Assembly: GCA_963739615.1 (NCBI GenBank)
Contig: CAVUBD010000031.1
Coordinates: 17,254 to 81,253, forward strand
Reading direction: 5' to 3'
From: Palsa-504 sp963739615
GTDB lineage: Bacteria > Actinomycetota > Actinomycetes > Streptosporangiales > Streptosporangiaceae
Length of the DNA stretch: 64,000 bases
Shown: positions 44,394 through 52,044 of the stretch, in pieces
How the letters are laid out: every line of letters starts with the position of its first letter
Position numbering within the stretch: position 1 is the stretch's first letter
Made by a program: the position numbers and the translations under genes
Notes under the pieces: generated by a model
What the model was told of the DNA's origin: nothing
What the model saw: the letters and a program-made list of their open reading frames with translations, nothing else
Databases searched by the model: none

Positions 44394-45188
44394 ATGGATG
44401 ACGGTGAGGTCGTCGCGGCCAACGCGGCAGGCGGCCAGGCAGGGCTGGCAGTCGTGTACGACAGGTACGCGGCGCCGCTGTACGGCTACTGCCGGTGGAT
44501 GCTGCGCGACTCGGCGGCCGCAGCCGACGCCCTGCAGGACACGTTCATCGTCGCAGCGGCCAATATCGGCGGGCTCGATGACCCGGGCCAGCTGCGATCC
44601 TGGCTCTACGGGGTAGCCCGCGACGAATGCGGCCGCAGGCAGGGGGCGGCGGGAACCGGCCTTGATCACGTGGGCGGGGAGGCCGGGGAACCGGCTAATA
44701 CCAGCCAGGCCGCCCAGCGAGCCGAACTACGAGGGCTGATCAGCGTCATCGTGGCCGCGATGAAGCCCGAGGAGCGCGAAGCCATCGAGCTGAGCGTCAG
44801 GCACGGCCTCGACGACAGCGAACTCGCGGCCGTGCTTCAGATGTCCTGGAGCCGGGCCCACGCCCTGTCGTCACATGCGCGGGGCCAGCTGGAAAGAACC
44901 CTCGGCGCCCTGCTGGTCGCCCGCACCGGCCGGAGGGCCTGTTCGGCCCTTGACGCGCTGCTGGCCGACTGGGACGGGCGGCTGACCGTGCCGACCGCGG
45001 ACCTGGTCAGCCGGCACATCGACGAGTGCCAAATATGCTCAGGCCACAAGCACGGCGGATTGCGCCGGGAGGTGCTGGCCGGGCTGCTGCTGCCGTTGGC
45101 CGCGCTGCCGCTCGGATTGCACGAGCAGGTGCTCAGTCATGCCCCCGCGACCCGGAGCCGACGGCGGAGCAGGCGCGGCTGGTCCTGA
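44394..45188 (+). CDS. ECF-like sigma factor with fused zinc-finger anti-sigma motif, truncated C-terminus
   Basis: 264 residues. Sigma region 2 (about 15-85: VYDRYAAPLYGYCRWMLRD, DALQDTFIVAAA, LRSWLYGVARDE), region 4 (about 112-165: MKPEEREAIELSVRHGLDD, LAAVLQMSWSRAHAL), then His208-x3-Cys212-x2-Cys215, the HxxxCxxC motif of zinc anti-sigma domains, in the same chain. Unlike its neighbour it ends shortly after this with a basic RSRRRSRRGWS tail and has no membrane helix. In another frame just past the stop, TAVVVLVMWVAV looks like a leftover helix, so a frame change probably removed the membrane and outer parts. Confidence 0.78.
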   Translation: MDDGEVVAANAAGGQAGLAVVYDRYAAPLYGYCRWMLRDSAAAADALQDTFIVAAANIGGLDDPGQLRSWLYGVARDECGRRQGAAGTGLDHVGGEAGEPANTSQAAQRAELRGLISVIVAAMKPEEREAIELSVRHGLDDSELAAVLQMSWSRAHALSSHARGQLERTLGALLVARTGRRACSALDALLADWDGRLTVPTADLVSRHIDECQICSGHKHGGLRREVLAGLLLPLAALPLGLHEQVLSHAPATRSRRRSRRGWS

Positions 45189-45423
45189 CCGCGAGCTCAC
45201 GGCGGCTTACCGGGTTGCCGCGGGCCGCGCTCCTTACGGGGCGGGCCAGGATCAAGCACAATCCCGGGCCGCGACGGCCGTGGTGGTCCTGGTGATGTGG
45301 GTCGCGGTCGAAGACCCCGTCCCCGTCTCCGGGAGTCCGTCACCGTCGGCGGCCTAGCCGCCAGGGTCGGCGGCCGAGCCGCCAGGAGGCCAATTCACCA
45401 ACAAACCAGGTCATAAGCTGGCG

Positions 45424-45442
45424 TTTCAACTACGGTGAGGTC
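45424..45442 (+). promoter_or_regulatory. Conserved pre-start motif 2 (candidate -10 for leaderless transcript)
   Basis: TTTCAACTACGGTGAGGTC directly precedes the ATG of the second sigma paralog; CAACTACGGT is shared with motif 3 and differs by one base from motif 1. The last T of TACGGT is at -7 of the ATG. Confidence 0.45.
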
Positions 45443-46753
45443 ATGGACGACCGCGAAGCTGTCGCGTCCATCGCGGCAGGCGACCTCGCTGGTCTCGCCG
45501 ATGCCTATGACAGGTACGCGGAGTCCGCTTACGGCTACTGCCACTGGATGCTGCACGAACCGGCAGAAGCGGACGAGGCTCTCCTCGACACGTTCGTCAT
45601 CGCCGCAGGCAGGATGGGTGGTCTCCGGGATCCTCGCAAGCTGCGCCCCTGGCTTTACGCCGTCGCCCGCAACGAATGTCACCGCCGGCTGCACGGCACG
45701 CAAGTGGGTCTCGATGAGGCAGCCGACGTCGCCGATCCGGCCGCCGACCACGGCCCCCAGGCCGAACGGGGCGCGGTGCGCAGGCTGGTCCGGGCCGCCC
45801 TGTCCGGGCTGAACCCGGGCGAGCGCGAGGCCCTCGAACTGGACCTGCGGCACGACCTGCATGGCGCCGATCTCGCGGCCGTGCTCGGCGTCTCGCGTCA
45901 CCATGCGCACGCCCTGGCGTCACACGCCCGCGGCCAGCTGGAGAAGTCCCTCGGCGCCATGCTCGTCACCCGCACCGGCCGGCGGGCCTGCCCCAACCTC
46001 GACATGATGCTCAGCACCTGGGACGGGCGGCTGACCGTGTTCGCGCGGAAGCGGATCAGCCGGCATATCGATCAGTGCGAGACCTGTGATGACCGTCGCC
46101 GGGACACGCTGCGCCCGGCGACGTTGATCGGCATGGCGCCGCTGGCCGCGCTCCCGCTCGCGCTGCGCCATGAGACCCTGCGACTTTGCGCCGACGACAG
46201 TGACGAGGCGGTGGACTACCGGCGAGCGGTGACGCTGGCCGCGGACCCGTTCGGCCCCAACGGCTTCCCCGCGGCGATCAGGCAGCGTCGAGGGCGGCTC
46301 ATCACCCTGGCCCGGATAGCGGGGGCAGCGGGCGTCCTGACCGCCGTCGTCTCGACCGGGATCATCACCGCTCTGGCCCTCGGCGGTTCGCATGCCCCGC
46401 ACCCCCACGCCGCCGCGCAGGCCAGCGGCGGGTCGGGGACCGCCAGCGCGACCGGTAGCTCTGGCGCCCCCGCGACCCCCGGCGCGCCCGGTAGCTCCGG
46501 CGCGCCTGGTGCCAGCGCAGGTGCCGGACCGCCGGCCAGCGCGTCGCAGGCCGCGACGACGCCCGTGACCACCGCCCAGCCGTCCTCGGCCGTGCCGTCC
46601 ACCTCGTCGGTGCAGGCGAAGCCGTCACCCTCGCACACCACTAGGACATCAGCGTCCGCCACCCCCACGCCGACGCCTTCGACCTCGGCGCCCACGCCGA
46701 CACCCACGCCGACGTTGACCGTTTCTCCGACGGCCAGCCCCTCGTTCCCTTAA
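45443..46753 (+). CDS. Membrane-tethered ECF-like sigma factor with fused anti-sigma zinc finger and outer Ser/Thr/Pro domain
   Basis: 436 residues. Sigma region 2 about 15-85 (YDRYAESAYGYCHWML, DTFVIAAGRMGG), region 4 about 110-165 (LNPGEREALELDLRHDLHG, AAVLGVSRHHAHALAS), zinc motif His208-x3-Cys212-x2-Cys215, one transmembrane helix at about 292-314 (IAGAAGVLTAVVSTGIITAL), then a 120-residue outer tail of Ser/Thr/Pro/Ala. The polypeptide thus holds both the sigma factor and its own inhibitor-type motif, anchored in the membrane. Family knowledge: some ECF groups carry C-terminal zinc-finger and membrane extensions; release may need proteolysis. Second of three paralogs. Confidence 0.82.
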   Translation: MDDREAVASIAAGDLAGLADAYDRYAESAYGYCHWMLHEPAEADEALLDTFVIAAGRMGGLRDPRKLRPWLYAVARNECHRRLHGTQVGLDEAADVADPAADHGPQAERGAVRRLVRAALSGLNPGEREALELDLRHDLHGADLAAVLGVSRHHAHALASHARGQLEKSLGAMLVTRTGRRACPNLDMMLSTWDGRLTVFARKRISRHIDQCETCDDRRRDTLRPATLIGMAPLAALPLALRHETLRLCADDSDEAVDYRRAVTLAADPFGPNGFPAAIRQRRGRLITLARIAGAAGVLTAVVSTGIITALALGGSHAPHPHAAAQASGGSGTASATGSSGAPATPGAPGSSGAPGASAGAGPPASASQAATTPVTTAQPSSAVPSTSSVQAKPSPSHTTRTSASATPTPTPSTSAPTPTPTPTLTVSPTASPSFP

Positions 46754-47050
46754 CCCTCCGGCCAGGCGGGCGACCGCTGCGCCGGGATCGTCCACGGTCA
46801 CGATCAGCCGGCCGAATGGCTGGCCGGACAGGTCGATGACCACCGCCGGGCGGTGGCCGCGGCATATCACGAAAGTGCTGGTGCCCTGGCGAGGGAAAGG
46901 ACCACGGTGACGTTCTGCTCGGTAATCCGCAGCTTCGCCATGGTCCCTATCATCCCCGATCGTTTTATCGCTCAGATAGGCATCCGTGACGGGCTCGTTG
47001 CCCTTTTTCCGCTATCTGGTTATTCGTTCCGACTGAGCGATATACGAGAT
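46754..47050. other. Intergenic region, no gene supported
   Basis: On the minus strand a short peptide AVVIDLSGQPFGRLIVTVDD (about 46780-46850) looks like real coding sequence, but it lacks a start and enters the opposite-strand sigma gene, so it can only be a scrap. The right part (46940-47050) is slightly AT-richer and leads into motif 3. Confidence 0.3.
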
Positions 47051-47068
47051 CCAACTACGGTTAGGCAC
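47051..47068 (+). promoter_or_regulatory. Conserved pre-start motif 3 (candidate -10 for leaderless transcript)
   Basis: CCAACTACGGTTAGGCAC directly precedes the ATG at 47069; CAACTACGGT is identical to motif 2, with one extra base before the start. Confidence 0.4.
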
Positions 47069-48229
47069 ATGCAGAACCGAGAGGTGGTCGCGGCTGTCGT
47101 CGCAGGGGACCCGGATGGGCTCGCCGCGGCGTACGACCAGTTCGCCGGGCCCCTCTACGCTTACTGCCACCTCATGCTGCCCGACCCCGACGTCGCCGCC
47201 AACGTGGTCAGGGACACCTTCCTTATCGCCACCTCGAGACTGGAAGGGCTGACGGACCCGGACCGGCTCGGCGCCTGGCTGCACGCCGTGGCGCGCAACG
47301 AATGCCTGCGCCGGCTAAGCGCCGCGGGCATTACCCCGCCGCCGCCAAGGGTTCCCTGGTCAGCGGAGAGCGGCGGTGCGCGGGCCGGGATCGGGCTCCC
47401 GGCCAGACTGCGCGGGCAGGTCATCAAGGCCTGCACCGACACCACCCCCGCCGGTCGGGCGCAGCGGGTGAGCGCGGCGCATCGTGCGGGGTCGTTCGGC
47501 CCGGCGGGCTTCCCGAAGACGATCGGCTCGCCCGGACCGCCGTGGCGACGGGTCCGGCGGCATCCTCGCGCGGCGGCAGCGGCGGCGGCCACGGTGACGG
47601 CGGTAGCAGCGACAGCCGGGATCATCGTGCTGCTCACGGCGGGCGCTCCGCACCGCGCCCAGGCCACCATCGTCGCGCTCGGCGGCGGTATTCCCAGTGA
47701 TTCAGCCTCGGGCGCCGGCCCTTCACCGGCGGCCAGCCACCGGGTATCAGCCGCGAACGGCCAGCCGAAACCCCCGGTCACGGCCCCGGGAAGCATACCG
47801 AGCCAGCACTCGCCGGCGGCGCGGGAAACGCAGCTGCCCTCGGCGCCGGCGTCGTCGCCGTCTCCGTCGCCCTCGCCGTCACCGTCGTCCTCGCCGTCAC
47901 CATCTCCGTCACCATCGCCGTCGCCGTCGCCGGCCCAGGGCACCCTCAAGGTGGTGCCGACGTACCTGACGCTTACCTCCATCCAGGGCAAGGCGGTCAG
48001 CGGGACCTTCATCGTCTCCGCCGTGGGCGGCCCGGTCAGTCACTACGCGATCAGCGTCCCCGGCGGCCCGGCGGGCAAGGTGACGGTGTCGCCGGCCCAG
48101 GGCTCGCTGGCAGCCGGCCAGCGGGTCACCGTAACCGTCACCGTGACCAGCAAGGTCGCGATCAACGCCACTATCGTCGTGGACCCCGGCCCCATCGCCG
48201 TCACCGTGGCGCTCACCGTCAAGGCCTAA
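47069..48229 (+). CDS. Sigma-region-2-like membrane protein lacking region 4, with outer beta domain
   Basis: 386 residues. Starts like its two paralogs (REVVAAVVAGDPDGLAAAYD, FAGPLYAYCHLMLPD, RDTFLIATSRLEG, LGAWLHAVARNECLRRL), but region 4 and the zinc motif are gone: the sequence jumps to ARLRGQVIKACTDTTPAGRA and GSFGPAGFPK, which match the paralog after its zinc motif. A transmembrane helix follows (VTAVAATAGIIVLLTAG), then a Pro-Ser run and a predicted outer beta-sandwich (LKVVPTYLTLTSIQGKAVSG ... VTVTVTVTSKVAI). I start at ATG 47069, as in the paralogs. Without region 4 it cannot read a -35 element; it may be a decoy, sensor or core-RNAP binder. Confidence 0.75.
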   Translation: MQNREVVAAVVAGDPDGLAAAYDQFAGPLYAYCHLMLPDPDVAANVVRDTFLIATSRLEGLTDPDRLGAWLHAVARNECLRRLSAAGITPPPPRVPWSAESGGARAGIGLPARLRGQVIKACTDTTPAGRAQRVSAAHRAGSFGPAGFPKTIGSPGPPWRRVRRHPRAAAAAAATVTAVAATAGIIVLLTAGAPHRAQATIVALGGGIPSDSASGAGPSPAASHRVSAANGQPKPPVTAPGSIPSQHSPAARETQLPSAPASSPSPSPSPSPSSSPSPSPSPSPSPSPAQGTLKVVPTYLTLTSIQGKAVSGTFIVSAVGGPVSHYAISVPGGPAGKVTVSPAQGSLAAGQRVTVTVTVTSKVAINATIVVDPGPIAVTVALTVKA

Positions 48230-48260
48230 CGCCAGGCCGCCAGGAACCGGTCAAGGCGGC

Positions 48261-48743
48261 TTAGAGGACGTGGTGGCCGTACATTTCGCCGAGGGGGTCG
48301 GCTAGGAGTTCGAGGCGGACGCCGTCGGGGTCGCGGAAGTACAGGGACGTGCCGCTCTCCTCCAGGTAGGCGACGCCGGCGGCGTCCAGGTTGGCGCGCA
48401 GCGCGGCCCACTTCTGCGGGGTCACCGAGATCGCGAGGTGGTGCAGGCCGCCGAGGACCTCGGCGTACGGGCCGAGGTCCAGGCCGGGGAAGTCGAAGAA
48501 GGCCAGCAGGTTGCCGTGACCGACGTCGAAGAAGAAGTGGCTGGACCCGGCGTAGTCACGGTTCTCGATGATCTCGGTCAGCGGGAACTCCAGGATGCCC
48601 TGGTAGAAGCGGATCGTCTGCTCGACGTCGGAGCTGAGCAGCGCGGTGTGGTGGATCCCGCGCGCGCTGCTTTCCGGCCGGGCGGCCCGGACGTACTCGG
48701 CGCGCAGCCGCGCGCGCTCCGCCTCGATAACGGCGAGGTCCAT
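48261..48743 (-). CDS. VOC family (glyoxalase-fold) protein
   Basis: 160 residues. GIHHTALLSSDVEQTIRFYQ carries the first metal His, GLHHLAISVTPQKW the second, and SLYFRDPDGVRLELLAD the Glu, giving a two-module VOC metal site. Possibly a dioxygenase or isomerase; substrate unknown. I chose ATG 48743 (GGGAG 8 bases upstream) over the GTG at 48752, which overlaps that ribosome site. Next gene downstream of ohr, same strand. Confidence 0.83.
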   Translation of the reverse strand: MDLAVIEAERARLRAEYVRAARPESSARGIHHTALLSSDVEQTIRFYQGILEFPLTEIIENRDYAGSSHFFFDVGHGNLLAFFDFPGLDLGPYAEVLGGLHHLAISVTPQKWAALRANLDAAGVAYLEESGTSLYFRDPDGVRLELLADPLGEMYGHHVL

Positions 48744-48826
48744 GTCCGCCACTCCCTATCAGATCAGGAAGAACGCAGCTCCCGGGATCGAACACGTCCT
48801 CCTGAGCGTAGCTCAGCCTCAGCGGT

Positions 48827-49246
48827 TTACGGCACGCGCAGCTCGACGCTGATGTTCCCGCGGGTAGCGCGCGAGTAGGGGCACGCGTGGTGCGCTGCCT
48901 CGGCGATCTCCCTGGTCTTCTCCCTGTCCAGGCCGGGGATGCCGATCACCAGCGTGACCACGAGCCCGTAGGCGTCGCCCTCGGGGCCGATGCCGACTTC
49001 GGCGGTCACGGTCGACTCCCCCGGATCGACCTTGGCCCGGCGGGCCACCAGGCGCAGCGCGCTGTGGAAGCAGGCCGCGTACCCGGCCGCGAACAGCTGC
49101 TCGGGGTTGGTGCCGTCACCGCTGCCGCCCATCTCGGCGGGCGGCGCGAGGTCAAGGTCGAGGCGATGATCGGAGGAAACAACATGGCCTTGGCGGCCGT
49201 CCCCTGTGGACGTGGCCGAGGCGGTGTACAGGACCTTGTCGGGCAT
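48827..49246 (-). CDS. ohr: Organic hydroperoxide resistance protein (OsmC/Ohr)
   Basis: 139 residues. LYTASATSTGDGRQGHVVSS at the start, first catalytic Cys in YAACFHSALRLVA, second in HHACPYSRATRGNISVELRV. Reduces organic hydroperoxides with lipoyl or thiol donors. ATG 49246. In the sequence as given the cobQ frame runs into it, but a likely 1-base gap in cobQ would put that stop 10 bp before this start. Confidence 0.92.
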   Translation of the reverse strand: MPDKVLYTASATSTGDGRQGHVVSSDHRLDLDLAPPAEMGGSGDGTNPEQLFAAGYAACFHSALRLVARRAKVDPGESTVTAEVGIGPEGDAYGLVVTLVIGIPGLDREKTREIAEAAHHACPYSRATRGNISVELRVP

Positions 49247-50763
49247 GGCGAAACCCTATCGATCGCGGGTAAGCGATGCCACCACGGCCAGCCGCCGGGT
49301 ACGGGGCCGGTCTCGATCAGGGCGCTCAGCGCCGCCGTGTCGAGGTATCCGGCCACCAGGTCACCGAGCGCGTCGAGGCGCGCCTCCCGCACCGCGGCGA
49401 AGTCGGTGCCGGGCGCGGGGGTGAAGTCGCGCCCGGCCAGCGCCGCCACCTCGGTCAGGAACGCGCGCCTGAAGTCGTCGTTCTCCAGCGCGCCGTGCCA
49501 GCTCGTGCCCCACACCGCACCGCGGCGGCAGCCGTCGAGGAACGGCTCCGCCGTGGCATCGGTGATCTCCGCGACGCCGTGATGGATCTCGTACCCGGCC
49601 ACCGGCGCGCCGAGCGCTTCGCCCCGCGGGCGGCCGAGGATTTTCTCCGGCCCGAACACCACCCGCACCGGCAGCAGGCCGAGGCCCTCGACCGCGCCCC
49701 GGCGCGATTCCACCTGGTCCTCGATGCGGCCGGCCAGCATCTGGTACCCGCCGCAGATGCCGAGCACGGGCCGTCCGGCCCTGGCCCGCGCGGCGACCGC
49801 GGCGGCCAGCCCGCGCTCCCGCAGCCAGCCCAGGTCGGCCACGGTGGCCCGCGACCCTGGCAGCACCACCAGGTCGGCGCCGACCAGGTCGGCCGGGCTC
49901 ACCGCGAACCGCACCAGCACCCCTGGCTCGGCCGCCAGCGCGTCCACGTCGGTGAAGTTGCTGATCCGGGGCAGCTTGACCACCGATACCCGGAGAAAAT
50001 CTCTCTGGCCGAACGAGCCGTCGTGCGTGTGGCCGGAAAGGGTCATCGACAGGGAGTCCTCGGCGTCGCCGCCGAGGCCTTCGCGCCAGGGCAGCACGCC
50101 GTAGACCGGCCGGGCGGTGAGCCGCTCCAGCATGGCTAGCCCGGGCTCGAGCAGTTCCCGCGCGCCGCGGAACTTGTTGATCACGAACCCGGAGATGAGC
50201 GCCTGGTCTTGCGGCGAGAGCAGGGCCAGCGTGCCGTACATGGCCGCGAACACCCCGCCCCGGTCGATGTCCCCGACCACGATGACCGGCAGGCCAGCCG
50301 CCCGGGCCAGGCCCATGTTGGCGACGTCGGTGTCGCGCAGGTTGATCTCGGCCGGGCTGCCCGCTCCCTCACAGATGACCACGTCGTAGCGGTCGCGCAG
50401 CCGGGTCAGGCTCTCCAGCGCGACCTTTCTCAGCCGGGGCGCGTGCGCGCGGTATCCCAGCGCGTCGGCTTCGGCCTCGGCGTGGCCAAGCACCACCACC
50501 TGGCTGCGCCGGTCGCTGCCCGGCTTGAGCAGCACCGGGTTCATGTCCGCGGCCGGCTCGATCCCGGCCGCGGCGGCCTGCATCACCTGGGCACGGCCGA
50601 TCTCGGCGCCGTCCGCGGTGACGAAGGAGTTCAGCGACATGTTCTGCGCCTTGAACGGCGCCACCCGCACGCCCTGCCGGGCCAGCCACCGGCACAACCC
50701 CGCGACCAGCACGCTCTTGCCCGCGTCCGACCCGGTCCCGGCTACCAGCAGCGTCCCTTTCAT
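49006..50763 (-). CDS. cobQ: Cobyric acid synthase CobQ, 3' end probably mis-framed
   Basis: P-loop VAGTGSDAGKSVLVAGL, KAQNMSLNSFVT, VICEGAGSPAEINLRD and VGDIDRGGVFAAMYGTLAL form the ATPase half; GATase1 follows with VLPGSRATVADLGWLR, nucleophile Cys in GICGGYQMLAG and the His in GTSWHGALEND. Amidates side chains b, d, e and g. Homology ends near LIETGPVPGG (about 49290); beyond this the 585-residue frame reads ohr in the wrong register. Adding one base there gives GLAVVASLTRDR and a TAG at 49256, a normal length of about 502. ATG 50763, after cobD on the same strand. Confidence 0.9.
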   Translation of the reverse strand: MKGTLLVAGTGSDAGKSVLVAGLCRWLARQGVRVAPFKAQNMSLNSFVTADGAEIGRAQVMQAAAAGIEPAADMNPVLLKPGSDRRSQVVVLGHAEAEADALGYRAHAPRLRKVALESLTRLRDRYDVVICEGAGSPAEINLRDTDVANMGLARAAGLPVIVVGDIDRGGVFAAMYGTLALLSPQDQALISGFVINKFRGARELLEPGLAMLERLTARPVYGVLPWREGLGGDAEDSLSMTLSGHTHDGSFGQRDFLRVSVVKLPRISNFTDVDALAAEPGVLVRFAVSPADLVGADLVVLPGSRATVADLGWLRERGLAAAVAARARAGRPVLGICGGYQMLAGRIEDQVESRRGAVEGLGLLPVRVVFGPEKILGRPRGEALGAPVAGYEIHHGVAEITDATAEPFLDGCRRGAVWGTSWHGALENDDFRRAFLTEVAALAGRDFTPAPGTDFAAVREARLDALGDLVAGYLDTAALSALIETGPVPGGWPWWHRLPAIDRVSPCPTRSCTPPRPRPQGTAAKAMLFPPIIASTLTSRRPPRWAAAVTAPTPSSCSRPGTRPASTARCAWWPAGPRSIRGSRP

Positions 50764-50767
50764 ATGG

Positions 50768-51907
50768 CTAGCTCTGTTGGCCGGGGGGACGCTCTGTTAG
50801 CCGGGGGGACGACCCCCCAAGACCCCCCCGCTCCTGGGGGGACCCATCCCCCCAGACCCCCCTTGGGGGGGACCCATCCCCCCAGACCCCCCTTGGGGGG
50901 ACCCATCCCCCCAGACCCCCCTTGGGGGGCCGAGGCCCCCGGACCCCCCGCGCGAACGCGATGAGGACGGCCAGGGCGGTCGCGGCGGCGATGACGGCCC
51001 GGGACAGGGCGATGGCGCGGCGGATGTCGGCGGGTTCCGGGGCGTCCCCCTCCCCTAGTTCGTGCCGTGTCTCGGCGACGCCGCCGTAGACGTTCGTGCC
51101 GCCCAGGCGGACGCCGAGCGCGGCGGCGAAGGCGGCCTCGCAGCGGCCCGCGTTCGGGCTCGGGTGGCGGCCGCCGTCGCGGAGAGTGAGGCGGAGCACG
51201 CCGGCGGGGCGGTTTTTACTGACCAGCGGGGCGCAGGCGGCGGTGAGCGCGGCGGTGACCCGGGCGGGAATCCAGTTGGCCGCGTCGTCCAGGCGGGCCG
51301 ACGCCCAGCCGAACCGCAGGTACCTGGCCGAACGGTAGCCGACCATGGCGTCGAGCGTGTTGATCGCGCGGTAGGCGGCCAGGCCGGGTATCCCGGCCAC
51401 CGCGCCCCACAGCAGCGGCGCGACCACCGCGTCGGACGTGTTCTCCGCGACCGACTCGATCACGGCCCGGGTGATCTGCCGGACGTCCAGCTCCGAGGGG
51501 TCCCGGCCGCAGAGGCTGGGCAGCACGTCGCGGGCGGTGGCGAGATCGTGGCGGGATAGGGGAAGGCGGGCCCGTTCGGCCTCAGAATGTAGCGAACGGG
51601 CACCGGTGACCGCCCACACCGCGGACGCGACCGCTACCGCCTCTAGCGGCGGCCAGCGGCGCGTGCGGCGGTGCAGGAGCGCGGCGGGGGCGGCGACGGC
51701 CAGCACGCAGGCGGCGGCATGGGCGGCGCCGCGCGGGCGGGAATCGGCGTAGCCGCGGGCCTCGAGCGCGGCGGCGGCGCGGCCGAACGCGGCCACCGGG
51801 TGACCGCGGCGCGGGTCGCCGAACAGCACGTCCGCGGCCACGCCCGCGGCCAGGCCGAGCGCGAGCGGCCATCGCGAACGCGCTGCTGGCCTAGGTGAGC
51901 GGGGCAT
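50768..51907 (-). CDS. cobD: Adenosylcobinamide-phosphate synthase CobD/CbiB
   Basis: 379 residues, membrane protein. LGLAAGVAADVLFGDPRRGH, AVIESVAENTSDAVVAPL, LAAYRAINTLDAMVGYRS, FGWASARLDDAANWIPARVT and SPNAGRCEAAFAAALGVRLG with NVYGGV are the CobD/CbiB signature. Joins aminopropanol (phosphate) to cobyric acid. The last 60 residues (GVWGDGSPPR units) are produced by C/G-run tandem repeats and are foreign to the family; the true end is near FARGVRGPRP. Five bases before cobQ, same strand. Confidence 0.92.
   Translation of the reverse strand: MPRSPRPAARSRWPLALGLAAGVAADVLFGDPRRGHPVAAFGRAAAALEARGYADSRPRGAAHAAACVLAVAAPAALLHRRTRRWPPLEAVAVASAVWAVTGARSLHSEAERARLPLSRHDLATARDVLPSLCGRDPSELDVRQITRAVIESVAENTSDAVVAPLLWGAVAGIPGLAAYRAINTLDAMVGYRSARYLRFGWASARLDDAANWIPARVTAALTAACAPLVSKNRPAGVLRLTLRDGGRHPSPNAGRCEAAFAAALGVRLGGTNVYGGVAETRHELGEGDAPEPADIRRAIALSRAVIAAATALAVLIAFARGVRGPRPPKGGLGGWVPPRGVWGDGSPPRGVWGDGSPQERGGLGGSSPRLTERPPGQQS
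50770..50930. repeat. C/G-run tandem repeats at the cobD 3' end
   Basis: Two 20-bp copies GCTCTGTTGGCCGGGGGGAC and GCTCTGTTAGCCGGGGGGAC (50770-50809) are followed by three to four units of about 30 bp built from GGGGGGACCCATCCCCCC and AGACCCCCCTTGG (about 50836-50930). Each unit is itself palindromic in CCCCCCTTGGGGGG, and long G runs could fold as quadruplexes. Confidence 0.85.
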
Positions 51908-52044
51908 CCCGTCATTGTGCCCTAGTCGCAGGCGGCCGGTGTCGGTCGTGTGTGGACATCATGGAGATCGTGTGGAGATCACGGACGCAACCCCTGGACA
52001 AGGGAACGTCCGGGCTAGCCTGAGGTCCTGGAGGCCTCGCCGAA

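Noticed and set aside
46649..46870. Minus-strand gene containing AVVIDLSGQPFGRLIV
   Set aside because: Only about 35 residues look genuine; the rest is antisense to the sigma gene and there is no start, so it is at most a scrap.
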